In this document: piece by piece, positions 34,103 through 42,011 of the stretch
Position numbering within the stretch: the stretch's first letter is position 1
How the letters are laid out: each line of letters opens with the position of its first letter
NCBI RefSeq assembly: GCF_018332655.1
Contig: NZ_BOQL01000015.1
Span: 20,830 to 84,829, forward strand
Reading direction: 5' to 3'
Length of the DNA stretch: 64,000 nucleotides
From: Actinoplanes auranticolor
GTDB taxonomy: Bacteria; Actinomycetota; Actinomycetes; Mycobacteriales; Micromonosporaceae
Translations under genes and position numbers: made by a program
The notes under the pieces: generated by a model
What the model was told of the DNA's origin: nothing
What the model saw: only the letters and a program-made list of their open reading frames with translations
Databases searched by the model: none

Positions 34103-34837
34103 ATGAAGATCGCCGTTATCGGTGGCACCGGGCTCATCGGCTCCCAGGTGGTGAAGATGCTGAACGCGGGCGGGCACGAGGCGGTGCCGCACTCCCCGTC
34201 CACCGGTCTCGACCTGCTCAGCGGGCAGGGCCTGGCCGAGGCGCTGCGCGGCGCCGGCGTCGTGGTCAACCTGACCAACTCGCCGACCTTCGACGACGCC
34301 TCCCCCGCGTTCTTCCGGACGACCATGGACAACCTGCTCGCCGCGGCCCGGAGCGAGGGCGTCGGCCACACCGTCATCCTGTCGATCGTGGGGGCCGAGC
34401 GGGTGCCGGACCTGGCCTACTACCGGGCGAAGGTGCTGCAGGAGGACATCCTCAAGGCCGGACCGGTGCCGTACTCGATCGTGCGGGCCACGCAGTTCTT
34501 CGAGTTCATCGACGCGGTGCTGTCCTGGACCTCCGACGAGCACACGGTCCGGCTGCCGGCCACGCCGGTGCAGCCCATGGCCGCGGCCGAGGTCGCCCAG
34601 GCGGTGTCGGACGTGGCCGTCGGCGCGCCGCTGCTCGGAACCCGCAACGTCGCCGGTCCCGAGGTCTTCCCTCTCGACGAACTCGGCCGGATCACCCTGG
34701 CCGCGCACGGTGATCCGCGCACCGTGATCACCGACGACAGCGCCGGCATGTTCGCCGCCGCTCCGGGCGACGCCCTGATCGCCGGGGACGACGCCGTCAT
34801 CGCCAAGACGTCGTACCGGGAGTGGCTCTCCCGCTGA
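34103..34837 (+). CDS. NAD(P)-binding epimerase-like protein (ECF41 target)
   Basis: 244 residues from ATG 34103 after GAAAGG. The Rossmann start IAVIGGTGLIGSQVV, YYRAKVLQEDIL and the NmrA-like YSIVRATQFFEF place it in atypical/extended SDRs (NAD(P)H-binding family). In ECF41 groups the usual partner is one of carboxymuconolactone decarboxylase, oxidoreductase or epimerase (COE); this gene fits that role. The near-consensus ECF41 promoter upstream supports direct control. Reaction unknown. Confidence 0.9.
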   Translation: MKIAVIGGTGLIGSQVVKMLNAGGHEAVPHSPSTGLDLLSGQGLAEALRGAGVVVNLTNSPTFDDASPAFFRTTMDNLLAAARSEGVGHTVILSIVGAERVPDLAYYRAKVLQEDILKAGPVPYSIVRATQFFEFIDAVLSWTSDEHTVRLPATPVQPMAAAEVAQAVSDVAVGAPLLGTRNVAGPEVFPLDELGRITLAAHGDPRTVITDDSAGMFAAAPGDALIAGDDAVIAKTSYREWLSR

Positions 34838-34841
34838 TCCC

Positions 34842-34878
34842 GGCCGGACCCGCATGGTGACCCCGTGCGGGTCCGGCC
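34842..34878. terminator. Perfect 13-bp hairpin between convergent genes
   Basis: GGCCGGACCCGCA (34842-34854) and TGCGGGTCCGGCC (34866-34878) form a perfect 13-bp stem with an 11-base loop between the COE gene stop and the convergent sigma gene stop. It should terminate both transcripts. No T-tract is present. Confidence 0.7.
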
Positions 34879-34881
34879 GCG

Positions 34882-35748
34882 TCAGGACACCGCCGCGATC
34901 TTGTCAGGGTTGACCACCCAGAGCAGTTGGTCGATGCCCTCGGCCGAGGCGCTGATGGTGAGCAGCCCGTAGACCGAACCGCCACGGCGGAACACGGCGG
35001 AGGTCTGCCCGTTCGTGGTCGCCCACCGCACGTCGACGTCGTCCCAGAACCACGGGGCGATCGCGGCGAGGAACTTCGCCACCCGCACCGAACCCACCAC
35101 GGGCTGCCGGGCGACGCGGTACGCGCCGTTGCCGTCGGACACGCTGGTGACGTCCGCGGCGAAGAGCTTCTCCAGCTCGCTCAGGTTCCCGGAACGGGCT
35201 GCCGTGACGAGGGCGCTCAGCAACTCCTTCTGCGCGTCCGCGCTCACCGGCGTACGCCGCTCGCTGGTCACACGCTTGCGGGCCCGGCTCACCAACTGGC
35301 GCACCGCGGGCTCGGTCGACTGCAGAATGCCGGCGATCTGCGCGTACGGGTAATCGAAGGCCTCCCGCAGCACATAGGCGGCACGTTCGCCGGGGGTGAG
35401 CTTCTCCATCAGCACCAGGGTGGCCAGCTGCAACGCCTCACCCCGCTCGGCGCCCAGATACGGGTCCGCGCTGGTGTCGACGGGCTCGGGCAGCCACGGC
35501 CCGACGTAGGTCTCGCGGCGCTGACGCGCCGACTGCAGGGCATTGATGGCCAGCCGGGTGGTGGTCGTCGCCAGGAACGCGGCGGGATTGACGATCACCG
35601 TACGGTCGGTCGTCTGCCAGCGCAGCCAGACATCCTGCACGAGATCCTCGGCCTCGGTGGCGCTGCTGAGCATCCGGTACGCGATCCCGAACAGGCGCGG
35701 CCGTACGCCCGCGAAAACCGCCGCCGCCTGCTCCAGGTCCTCGGTCAC
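34882..35748 (-). CDS. ECF41-family RNA polymerase sigma factor with SnoaL-like extension
   Basis: 288 residues from GTG 35748. Sigma region 2 (RPRLFGIAYRMLSSATEAEDLVQDVWLRW) and region 4 (LMEKLTPGERAAYVLREAFDYPYAQIA) are followed by a SnoaL-like domain (about 180-285). The ECF41 marks are present: WLPEP in the linker (here PWLPEP), DGNGAYR (consensus DGGGK) and NPDKI (consensus NPDKL). In this class the C-terminal domain replaces an anti-sigma factor and both activates and restrains the core. Target is the convergent NAD(P)-binding gene; an ECF41-type promoter is found there but not upstream of this gene. Confidence 0.93.
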   Translation of the reverse strand: MTEDLEQAAAVFAGVRPRLFGIAYRMLSSATEAEDLVQDVWLRWQTTDRTVIVNPAAFLATTTTRLAINALQSARQRRETYVGPWLPEPVDTSADPYLGAERGEALQLATLVLMEKLTPGERAAYVLREAFDYPYAQIAGILQSTEPAVRQLVSRARKRVTSERRTPVSADAQKELLSALVTAARSGNLSELEKLFAADVTSVSDGNGAYRVARQPVVGSVRVAKFLAAIAPWFWDDVDVRWATTNGQTSAVFRRGGSVYGLLTISASAEGIDQLLWVVNPDKIAAVS

Positions 35749-35890
35749 CCAGCCCCCATCCGTCTTCCCGCGGTGCCCTTGACTGTCTCCTTCGAGGCGA
35801 CCTCGATCCCGGTGCGCGGTGGCGAACCCGATCGTAACGAGCCGTAGCTTGATCGCGTATGCGCGGGAGAATCGCGCACGAGTTTCTCGG

Positions 35891-36240
35891 TCAGAACGTC
35901 GCGATCGGGTTGACCGGGCTGCCCGACGTACCGGCGAAGCGGATCGGGGCGACGGCGAGGTGGAAGTCCCACCGGCTCCAGCCACGGCACGTCGCGGGCT
36001 CTGGCAACGTCCAGCAGGACACCACGCGTGACGATCCCGTTCGCCGCCGCCGTGACGGTCGCCCACGCCGATCCCGTTGCCGCGTCGACCAGGGAGTGCG
36101 GCCGCCGCCAGCCGGACGTCGTCGGTGACGTGGTTCAGCGTGCCCAGCTCGTCGTCGTCGCCCCATCGTCCCCAGTTCGACAGCGTGTCGAAGTACCCGG
36201 GCACGTCGTCCTGGGTGGGCAACGGTCGCCCTGCCGTCAT
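35891..36240 (-). pseudogene. Collapsed cyclase-family (kynurenine-formamidase-like) gene
   Basis: From ATG 36240 (GGAGGAG upstream) the N-terminus reads LPTQDDVPGYFDTLSNWGRWGDDDELGTLNHV, as in cyclase-family metal hydrolases. It then jumps to a middle segment TRGVLLDVARARDVPWLEP in another frame and again to the true C-terminus WDFHLAVAPIRFAGTSGSPVNPIATF in a third frame, ending at TGA 35891. Together this is about 115 codons versus about 300 normally, with the metal-site HxGTHxD region gone. At least two internal deletions. Not functional. Confidence 0.7.
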
Positions 36241-36295
36241 CGACTCCTCCGTCACACGCATCGAGGCACCGCAGGCAGGGTAGCTCTCCGGACCG

Positions 36296-36985
36296 TTACA
36301 GCAGCGGACCGACGCTTTCCGACGGTGGCGGTGGTGCGGAGGCATCGGGCACAGCCCGTCCGTCCGGCGACACCGTGGCGGAGCTGTCGGGGATCAGGGT
36401 CCACGCGCTGACGCCCAGCCGGCCGGTGCTGCCGAGGTCGAGACCTCCGTCGGGTACGACGATCTGGGACGGGCGGCCGACCAGCGGGGCGATGTCGAGG
36501 AACTTCACCGTCACCGGCGGCTCGCGGATGTCGTCGTACGTGTTGCGCCAGGCCACGGCCGTGCCGGCCTGCTGCCCCGGCTCCAGGACGACCGGCCTCG
36601 GCGGCTGGTCCCACGGCATGCCCGTACCGATGATCTCCTTGACGCCGTGCAGGACCCGGACCTTCAACGCTGTCCGGTCGTCGTCGAGAGACCGCACGGC
36701 CGGGTACCCGTTCAGCCGGTAGCTTTGTGGCCCGCAGTTGACCAGCGTGATGCTGAGCACCCGGATCCCCATCGCGGCGTCCCCCGAGCCCACCTGGAAC
36801 CGGATGCCGTCGGGCGGGCACGTCACGACGGGCGCCGACGGGACCGCGCGACCGGACCCGGAGGGCACCGGGTCCCCGGGGAACGCGGGCGCCTCCGAGC
36901 TGGAGCTCACCGGTCGAGCACAGCCGACGAGCAGCGCCACGAGGGCCAGCGGGACGGCGAGGCGGTAGGCCCGGGAACTGATCAC
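36296..36985 (-). CDS. DUF4232 lipoprotein
   Basis: 229 residues from GTG 36985. A lipoprotein signal ending LLVGC puts the lipidated cysteine at about 22. The mature protein has the DUF4232 pattern: GSGDAAMGIRVLSITLVNCG...YRLNGYPAVRSLDDD...VLEPGQQAGTAVAWRNT. The immunoglobulin-like fold is secreted by many actinobacteria; function is unknown but often linked to the envelope. The last 20 residues are a flexible, proline-rich tail. Single gene. Confidence 0.88.
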   Translation of the reverse strand: MISSRAYRLAVPLALVALLVGCARPVSSSSEAPAFPGDPVPSGSGRAVPSAPVVTCPPDGIRFQVGSGDAAMGIRVLSITLVNCGPQSYRLNGYPAVRSLDDDRTALKVRVLHGVKEIIGTGMPWDQPPRPVVLEPGQQAGTAVAWRNTYDDIREPPVTVKFLDIAPLVGRPSQIVVPDGGLDLGSTGRLGVSAWTLIPDSSATVSPDGRAVPDASAPPPPSESVGPLL

Positions 36986-37099
36986 CGACCCATTCTGAGC
37001 CTCCCCGCCAACCTCCGCCTCGGCGTCGCGCCGACTGCACTACCTCCCCCGTGGACCGCGGGAGGTCCGCGGCGTGTTGCGATCATCGGGAGGTGACCG

Positions 37100-38083
37100 A
37101 TGAGCAGGCGCGCGCCGATGCTGCGCTCCGGCGTCCAGACGGCGGCAGAGGGGTACGCGAATCGATGCCGACTGCTGCATGATCAGCCGGTGGACATGGA
37201 CGCGCAGGTCGATCTCAGCGATCTCACGCCGGTCGAGAGGGAACTGCTCCGGCTCGGCGTAGCGGAGTGGGAGCGCCCGGATGGCGACAGGACAGCGGTC
37301 GTCGACCTCCTCGGGTACGCCGATCGCGGCGAACTGCGCTCGGACGTGCAACGGCTCGCCGGTCTCCTCGATACGTCGCGTCCCATGTCGCGTCGTGACT
37401 GCCGCCGTGTCCTGCTGGCCACCGAGCTGGCCTTCGCGAGCGAGACGCTGGGTTGGTCCCGCGACTGGACGTCGGACACCGGCTTCACCGATCGTGACAC
37501 CATCACGGTGCTGCGCGGCATCCAGGAGAAGCTGGCCGGCATCGTCCACGGGGTCAATGCCCACCTGGTCGAGACGGGTCCGCCGGCTCAGCCCGCCTGG
37601 CAACCGATCCCGATGGATGCTGACGACAGGTACTGGGACCTCTTCTACCAGCGTTTCGCGTTCCGGCCGGGCATGGCATCCTGGCCGGCGATCGATGAGC
37701 CCCGGCCGTCGGTCACCTTCGACCTCGGGCCGATCTTCGCCGGCAGCCACCCGCAGTTCATGGCCGGCACGGCCGCCATCAACAGTCTCGCGCTGGTCGC
37801 GCTGACCCGGGTGCTGGAGCCCGACGCCAGTGTTGTCGTGCTCGACTGGCAGCATCAGACGTACCGGTTCTGGCCGCACCTGTTCGCCTGCCAGCCGGAC
37901 CAGAGATGGCCCACGACGGTCGTCCCGAACGGCGACTACTACATCTTCCTCACCGAGGACATGAGCACTGGCACCTTCGGCCATCCCTGGGAGCGGACAC
38001 TCTGCGTCTTCGGCGAGCAGCTGGTGTCCGCGCTGGTACCGGCTCTCACGAGCTGGCTTCCCGTCAAGCGCAGCAAGCCATGA
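37100..38083 (+). CDS. DUF2716 domain protein
   Basis: 327 residues from ATG 37100, chosen because GGGAGGTGA sits directly upstream although homology seems to begin about residue 33. The C-terminal half carries the DUF2716 pattern: RPSVTFDLGPIF...AINSLALVAL...VVVLDWQHQTYRFWPH, GDYYIFLTEDMSTGTFGHPWE and LCVFGEQLVSAL. No catalytic site known. The N-terminal half (about 35-160) is helical and unrecognised. DUF2716 genes are often orphan or near toxin/immunity loci; nothing adjacent confirms that. Confidence 0.8.
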   Translation: MSRRAPMLRSGVQTAAEGYANRCRLLHDQPVDMDAQVDLSDLTPVERELLRLGVAEWERPDGDRTAVVDLLGYADRGELRSDVQRLAGLLDTSRPMSRRDCRRVLLATELAFASETLGWSRDWTSDTGFTDRDTITVLRGIQEKLAGIVHGVNAHLVETGPPAQPAWQPIPMDADDRYWDLFYQRFAFRPGMASWPAIDEPRPSVTFDLGPIFAGSHPQFMAGTAAINSLALVALTRVLEPDASVVVLDWQHQTYRFWPHLFACQPDQRWPTTVVPNGDYYIFLTEDMSTGTFGHPWERTLCVFGEQLVSALVPALTSWLPVKRSKP

Positions 38084-38155
38084 CAAGAGTCAGCCCACCC
38101 CGGCAGGACGCTCCCCGTTCGGACGGGCGGTCGGCTGACTCGGGGGACGCCAGGG

Positions 38156-38413
38156 ATGGCGGCCGGGCTGATCGTCCGGGACGGCGATCTCGTCGAGGTG
38201 AGCGGCCCGGTCGAGCAGGGTTCCACGATGTGCTCGCCGGCTCCGGTCCCGGCCGTCAACGGTCCCTGCCCTCACGGCATCCGGGTGCCGGGCGTCGAAC
38301 CGGCGGAGGGCGCGACGCTGCGGGGCCGGTGGCATCCGAACGGGCTGTCCGACATCCGGCGACTGCCGTACACGCCGGCGAGCGCCGGTGCGCTCGGGCC
38401 GGGGGTCCGATGA
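38156..38413 (+). CDS. Small hypothetical protein
   Basis: 85 residues from ATG 38156. Strong G/C preference at third codon positions and a steady reading of VRDGDLVEVSGPVEQGSTMCS...NGPCPHGIRVPG suggest a real gene. Two cysteines flank a proline-rich loop; no TM and no known domain. May be the C-terminal part of a longer secreted or metal-binding protein that has lost its N-terminus. Function unknown. Confidence 0.5.
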   Translation: MAAGLIVRDGDLVEVSGPVEQGSTMCSPAPVPAVNGPCPHGIRVPGVEPAEGATLRGRWHPNGLSDIRRLPYTPASAGALGPGVR

Positions 38414-38458
38414 ACCGGTACGGGACCATCTGCGCAGGCATAGGACGCCCGCATCCTG

Positions 38459-38770
38459 GTGGTCGCAGTGGGGCACGGAGACGTGGCCCGGGCCTGGGCG
38501 GCGTTGACCGCCGTCTCCACCGCGAACCTCTGCGTGGTCGCCGCGCCGGGTGAGCGCAGCCTCGCCGATGACGACAAGCTGGAGGCCGCCACCGGCAAAG
38601 CGGTCGAGGCGCTGATGAACGACCGGGATCTGGGCATCTACCTGGCCGGTCCGGAGGACGGCAAGATGCGGATGACCATGCTCCACCTGACTCAGCGGCA
38701 CTACGACAAGCTCGCCGCCATCGGCCTCGAGCACGTGATCATCGAGCCCTGGATCCGGCCGGCCGGCTGA
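38459..38770 (+). CDS. Small hypothetical protein, possibly truncated at its N-terminus
   Basis: 103 residues from GTG 38459. Codon use is clearly coding: VAVGHGDVARAWAALTAVSTANLCVVAAPGER, then EALMNDRDLGIYLAGPEDGKMRMTMLHLTQRHYDKLAAIGLEHV. A TAG six codons upstream blocks extension. The alternating pattern suggests a small alpha/beta domain, but I do not recognise it. It may be a fragment of a larger signalling protein. Confidence 0.5.
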   Translation: MVAVGHGDVARAWAALTAVSTANLCVVAAPGERSLADDDKLEAATGKAVEALMNDRDLGIYLAGPEDGKMRMTMLHLTQRHYDKLAAIGLEHVIIEPWIRPAG

Positions 38771-38938
38771 TAGCCCCGTGCGTCACAGTGCCTGCCCGGC
38801 AACCGATTCAGGGTGGTGATCAGTGACCACTGGACGATCTCGGCGTGGTTTTCGGGGAGGCGTTCGGGGGGCAGTACATGGAAGCCGATCTGGCCGGCGA
38901 GGTTCGCGGCGATCTGCCCGGTGACGCCGGGACGGGCA

Positions 38939-39355
38939 TTAAACGTCCACGACGTCCGCGGTCAGTAGGCCGGGTCCGTAGCCGAGTTCAACGATGATTT
39001 CTGTCGCCTGAGCGATCGTGATGGGACAACCGCAGTCAGACCCTCGATGAACGTCTCGGACCGGTGACTCGTCGGTACGCCACACACCGGCCCGCCGGTC
39101 GAGATATGCGCCGACCCGGAGGCCGGAGGCCTCCCGGTCGTAGCGGAGCAGCGTGCCCAGATGGTCACCCTGGCGCCGCAGGTAAGAGCCGTTCGCGTAT
39201 CCGGCGATGTCGTACTGCACGGCGCGTCCCCCGGTGGGACGTGGGTCGCCGCCGTAGTAGCTCGCCCAGAAGAGGTATCGCTGCACAACCGGTTCACGGT
39301 GTATCACGGGCACCCATGCTAGGCGCACCGGCATCCCCTGAGATGGTCCGGCCAT
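38939..39355 (-). CDS. Hypothetical protein
   Basis: 138 residues from ATG 39355 (ATG 39334 also possible). Codons include CTA and ATA, a less biased usage than neighbouring genes, hinting at foreign origin. Contains RYLFWASYYGGDPRP, an RRQGDHLGTLLRYDREASG stretch and a DCGCPI patch. No signal peptide, TM or known domain. Beside it at 38771-38938, between this gene and the previous plus-strand gene, is a gene-free stretch in which the minus strand stays open but shows no recognisable family. Confidence 0.45.
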   Translation of the reverse strand: MAGPSQGMPVRLAWVPVIHREPVVQRYLFWASYYGGDPRPTGGRAVQYDIAGYANGSYLRRQGDHLGTLLRYDREASGLRVGAYLDRRAGVWRTDESPVRDVHRGSDCGCPITIAQATEIIVELGYGPGLLTADVVDV

Positions 39356-39438
39356 GTACCTCTGAGCCGATACGAGCATCACACACCACACCCGCCACCG
39401 ACCCGACGAGCAGCCGAGCATGCTGTACCCCGGGCCAA

Positions 39439-41022
39439 TCACACCCCGGACCCAGCGAACCACGTACCCGGACCGCGGGTTTGTCGCTGTCCACGCGGGC
39501 CAGCCGCCACCTTCCATTGTGCGCAGTGCTGGTCGGCGGTGGGCAGGGCGCCGTTGATCAGGAAGGTGACGGCGTGTTCGGCGGCGCAGGCGTTGGCGCC
39601 CAGGACTCCGTGGCCGCCGGCGTCGACCGTGACCTGGACCGCGCCGGCGCCGAGGGCGGTGCGCATAGCACCGGTGGCGGGGGTGGCAGGGTCGCGCCGG
39701 TTCTGCAGGATGAGGGTGTTGCGTGGGCCACCGGCAGTGATGCGGATCGTCGGCTCGATGGGCTTGTGGTGCCAGAACGCGCAGGGCCAGATGTTGGCGG
39801 GCATCCCGCCGGTGGCTGGCCACCGCAGCCGGTCCTGACGGACCGCGCGCTGGTACCGGGCGATGTCGCGTGGCCACGCGACATCGCCGCACACGACCCC
39901 GTAGAGCGCGGCGAAGAAGTTGTCCCGCGGGATCTCGGTGGTCGACGAGGTGGAGCTGAGGGTGCGCGCCGTCGGCTGTCGGTTGTTCAGGGCCGTCGCG
40001 ACATCTCGCCAGAGTGCGACGATGGAGGGGAAAGCGCCGTCGTTGTGGAGCGCCAGGAAGGTTTCGGCGCGTAGCCCTGCGCCGGTGATCGGGGCGCCGC
40101 CGGGCTTCGGCAGCGGAGTGCGGTCGAGGGCCGCGGCGGATGCCAGATAGCTGGCCCGGACCGCGTCCGGGGTGGTGCCCAGGTGGTAGGTGCTGTGGCG
40201 GGCGGCGACCCACCGGGTGAGGTCGTCGAGTCGCTCGTCGGCGGCCCGGCTCATCGTGCGGTACTGCTGGTACCAGATCCGGTTGGGGTCGATGGGGCTG
40301 TCGAGGATGAACCGGTCGACGTGTCGTGGGAACAGTCGGCGATAGACGGCGCCGAGGTAGGTGCCGTACGAGCCGCCGAGGTAGGAGATGGTGCGTTCTC
40401 CCAACGCGGCGCGGAGGCGGTCCATGTCGCGGGCGGTGTTGGCGGTGGTGATGTACGGCAGGACGGCGCCGCCGTTGGCCGCGCAGGACGCCGCGGTGGC
40501 GCGGGCGTAGGCGATGTTGCGAGCGATTGACCCGCCCGGACCGGGGTAGGGGTAGAGCAGGTCCCAGCCGGGCAGCGTGGTGAGTTCGCAGCTGACCGGG
40601 GTGCTGCGGCCGACGCCGCGGGGGTCGAAGCCGATCAGGTCGTAGTGCTCCAGCACCGGCGGGGGCATATCCCGGGCGTGGCGTCTGGGCTCGAACAGCC
40701 CGGACACCCCGGGCCCGCCCGGGTTGGTGAGCAGGACGCCGCGTCGCAGCGCCGGGTTGGTCGCGGGGATCCGCGACAGGGCGACCGTGATGTGTGGGCC
40801 GCGTGGTCGGGCGTAGTCCATGGGAACCCGCAAGGTGGCGCACTGCATCGGGTCTGTCGACTGGTCATGCGACGGACTCGACTGGTTCTGCGACGGGCAG
40901 GGTCCCCAGCTCAGCCGGGCGTCGTGGGAGTGAGCGGGGGCGGCTGTGGCGGGCAGGGCCGTGCTCAGGGTGGTCACGGCGGTGGCGGCGCAGAGGGCGA
41001 GGCGCAGGAAGCGGGTGGTCAC
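39439..41022 (-). CDS. Secreted S33-family alpha/beta hydrolase (tripeptidyl aminopeptidase-like)
   Basis: 527 residues from GTG 41022, with GGAGGAG upstream. A Sec signal (about 1-28, cleavage near ATAAPA) precedes the hydrolase. Oxyanion region NPGGPGVSGL, nucleophile in GGSYGTYLG, acid in NRRDPATP and histidine in GGHGVLG form the triad. SccB-like actinobacterial enzymes remove tripeptides or amino acids from peptides or esters. The C-terminal 20 residues look like an extension past the usual end. A second S33 protein lies at 57876. Confidence 0.92.
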   Translation of the reverse strand: MTTRFLRLALCAATAVTTLSTALPATAAPAHSHDARLSWGPCPSQNQSSPSHDQSTDPMQCATLRVPMDYARPRGPHITVALSRIPATNPALRRGVLLTNPGGPGVSGLFEPRRHARDMPPPVLEHYDLIGFDPRGVGRSTPVSCELTTLPGWDLLYPYPGPGGSIARNIAYARATAASCAANGGAVLPYITTANTARDMDRLRAALGERTISYLGGSYGTYLGAVYRRLFPRHVDRFILDSPIDPNRIWYQQYRTMSRAADERLDDLTRWVAARHSTYHLGTTPDAVRASYLASAAALDRTPLPKPGGAPITGAGLRAETFLALHNDGAFPSIVALWRDVATALNNRQPTARTLSSTSSTTEIPRDNFFAALYGVVCGDVAWPRDIARYQRAVRQDRLRWPATGGMPANIWPCAFWHHKPIEPTIRITAGGPRNTLILQNRRDPATPATGAMRTALGAGAVQVTVDAGGHGVLGANACAAEHAVTFLINGALPTADQHCAQWKVAAGPRGQRQTRGPGTWFAGSGV

Positions 41023-41047
41023 CGGGAGGCTCCTCCGTGGGTACGGG

Positions 41048-41275
41048 TCACTGTTCGTCGGTGAGGTAGAAGAGTTCGTCGACGGTGGTGTGCAGGGCTT
41101 TGGCGAGTTTGAGGGCGAGGACGGTAGAGGGGACGAAGCGTGCGGTCTCGACGGTGTTGATGGTTTTGCGGGTGACGCCGACGAGGTCGGCGAGTCGTTC
41201 CTGGGTGAGGTCGTGGCGGGCGCGTTCGAGTTTGATGCGGTTGCGTAACGGGTGGCTGCTGTCGGTCTGGGCCAT
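41048..41275 (-). CDS. XRE-family helix-turn-helix regulator
   Basis: 75 residues from ATG 41275, which shares one base with the stop of the membrane-protein gene (TGATG). The HTH_3 core reads RIKLERARHDLTQERLADLVGVTRKTINTVE, closest to the YozG/CrpB-type small regulators. Small XRE genes of this type next to an uncharacterised membrane protein are often autoregulatory pairs. The 21-bp repeat array upstream of the pair is a likely binding target. Confidence 0.9.
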   Translation of the reverse strand: MAQTDSSHPLRNRIKLERARHDLTQERLADLVGVTRKTINTVETARFVPSTVLALKLAKALHTTVDELFYLTDEQ

Positions 41276-41712
41276 CAGGCGTCCCGGTTGAACCAGAGCC
41301 GGGCCGCGCCGTAGGTCAGCAACGCCGCGGCAACGGTGAATTTGCCCTGTGCCACGGAGGTGGTCTCGATGTGGAAGAAGAACGGCAGTTGGACGGCGAG
41401 GACGCCGACCAGAGCGGTGGCCATCGCGCGGGTGTGGGTGGCTTGGGTGCGCTCGTCGTCGAGGACGGCGCCGAGTTTCTTGAGCCGGGATCTGGCCCAG
41501 CCGGCGATGAGCAGGGCCGGGACGGCGAGCAGGGCCCCGATCAGGTAGGTCAGCTCCAGCCAGCGCGGCCATCCGGGTGCCTGCCGGGCGTCGTTGAGTC
41601 CGTTGGTGACCAGGACGGTGGCCGACGCAGCTCCCCAGGCGAACAGGGCGATGTCGAACATGCGGCCGAGCCGTTGGCGGGACCGGGCGGTCATGGTGGC
41701 GGTGGCGGTCAT
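41275..41712 (-). CDS. Membrane protein co-transcribed with the XRE regulator
   Basis: 145 residues from ATG 41712, with GAGGAG upstream. Four hydrophobic segments (about 18-37, 49-68, 93-112 and 120-137) with a basic loop RSRLKKLGAVLDDERTQATHTRAM between the second and third. Resembles DUF2178-like integral membrane proteins of XRE pairs. It may keep the regulator membrane-bound or respond to membrane state; an inference from the gene pair only. The promoter region contains the four-unit 21-bp repeat. Confidence 0.8.
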   Translation of the reverse strand: MTATATMTARSRQRLGRMFDIALFAWGAASATVLVTNGLNDARQAPGWPRWLELTYLIGALLAVPALLIAGWARSRLKKLGAVLDDERTQATHTRAMATALVGVLAVQLPFFFHIETTSVAQGKFTVAAALLTYGAARLWFNRDA

Positions 41713-41730
41713 GGCTTTCTCCTCAAGCTG

Positions 41731-41814
41731 AGTAACCTGTATGGCCCTTCGAGTAACCCTTGGTACCCTCCAAGTAACCTGGGCAACCCTTGAAGTAACC
41801 CATAGGTTACTCAC
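41731..41814. repeat. Four 21-bp repeats beginning AGTAACC, promoter-proximal operator array
   Basis: AGTAACC recurs at 41731, 41752, 41773 and 41794, exactly 21 bp apart (two helical turns). Most units carry a second related box about ten bases on, such as GGTACCC and GCAACCC. The last unit is a perfect dyad, AGTAACC-CATA-GGTTACT (41794-41811). It begins 19 bp upstream of the membrane-protein start. Interpreted as a cooperative binding array for the XRE protein or another regulator. From 41815 to 42011 I see nothing else. Confidence 0.8.
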
Positions 41815-42011
41815 TTGGAGTGTGGAGGGCAAGGGACCCGGGCGTGCGTACATCACGAGCCTGTCCTCGCTGCTGATGGTCGTGGTCACCGTGGGCCGCG
41901 GCACAGTTAGGGGAACCTGCTGCTCGCGCTGCTCCGGCGCTGGCCGCGTTGCGCCGTTCTGCCGCAGCCCGCGATGTATCGCCCCACGTGACCGCTGTCC
42001 ACGGATCCGGG

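Noticed and set aside
38771..38938. Open minus-strand stretch with LPPERLPEN-like residues
   Set aside because: No start, no recognisable family; may be a fragment but unsupported.
41731..41814. CRISPR-like periodic repeats
   Set aside because: Repeat core is only 7 bp with a 21-bp period, spacers are far too short and there is no cas gene. It fits an operator array.
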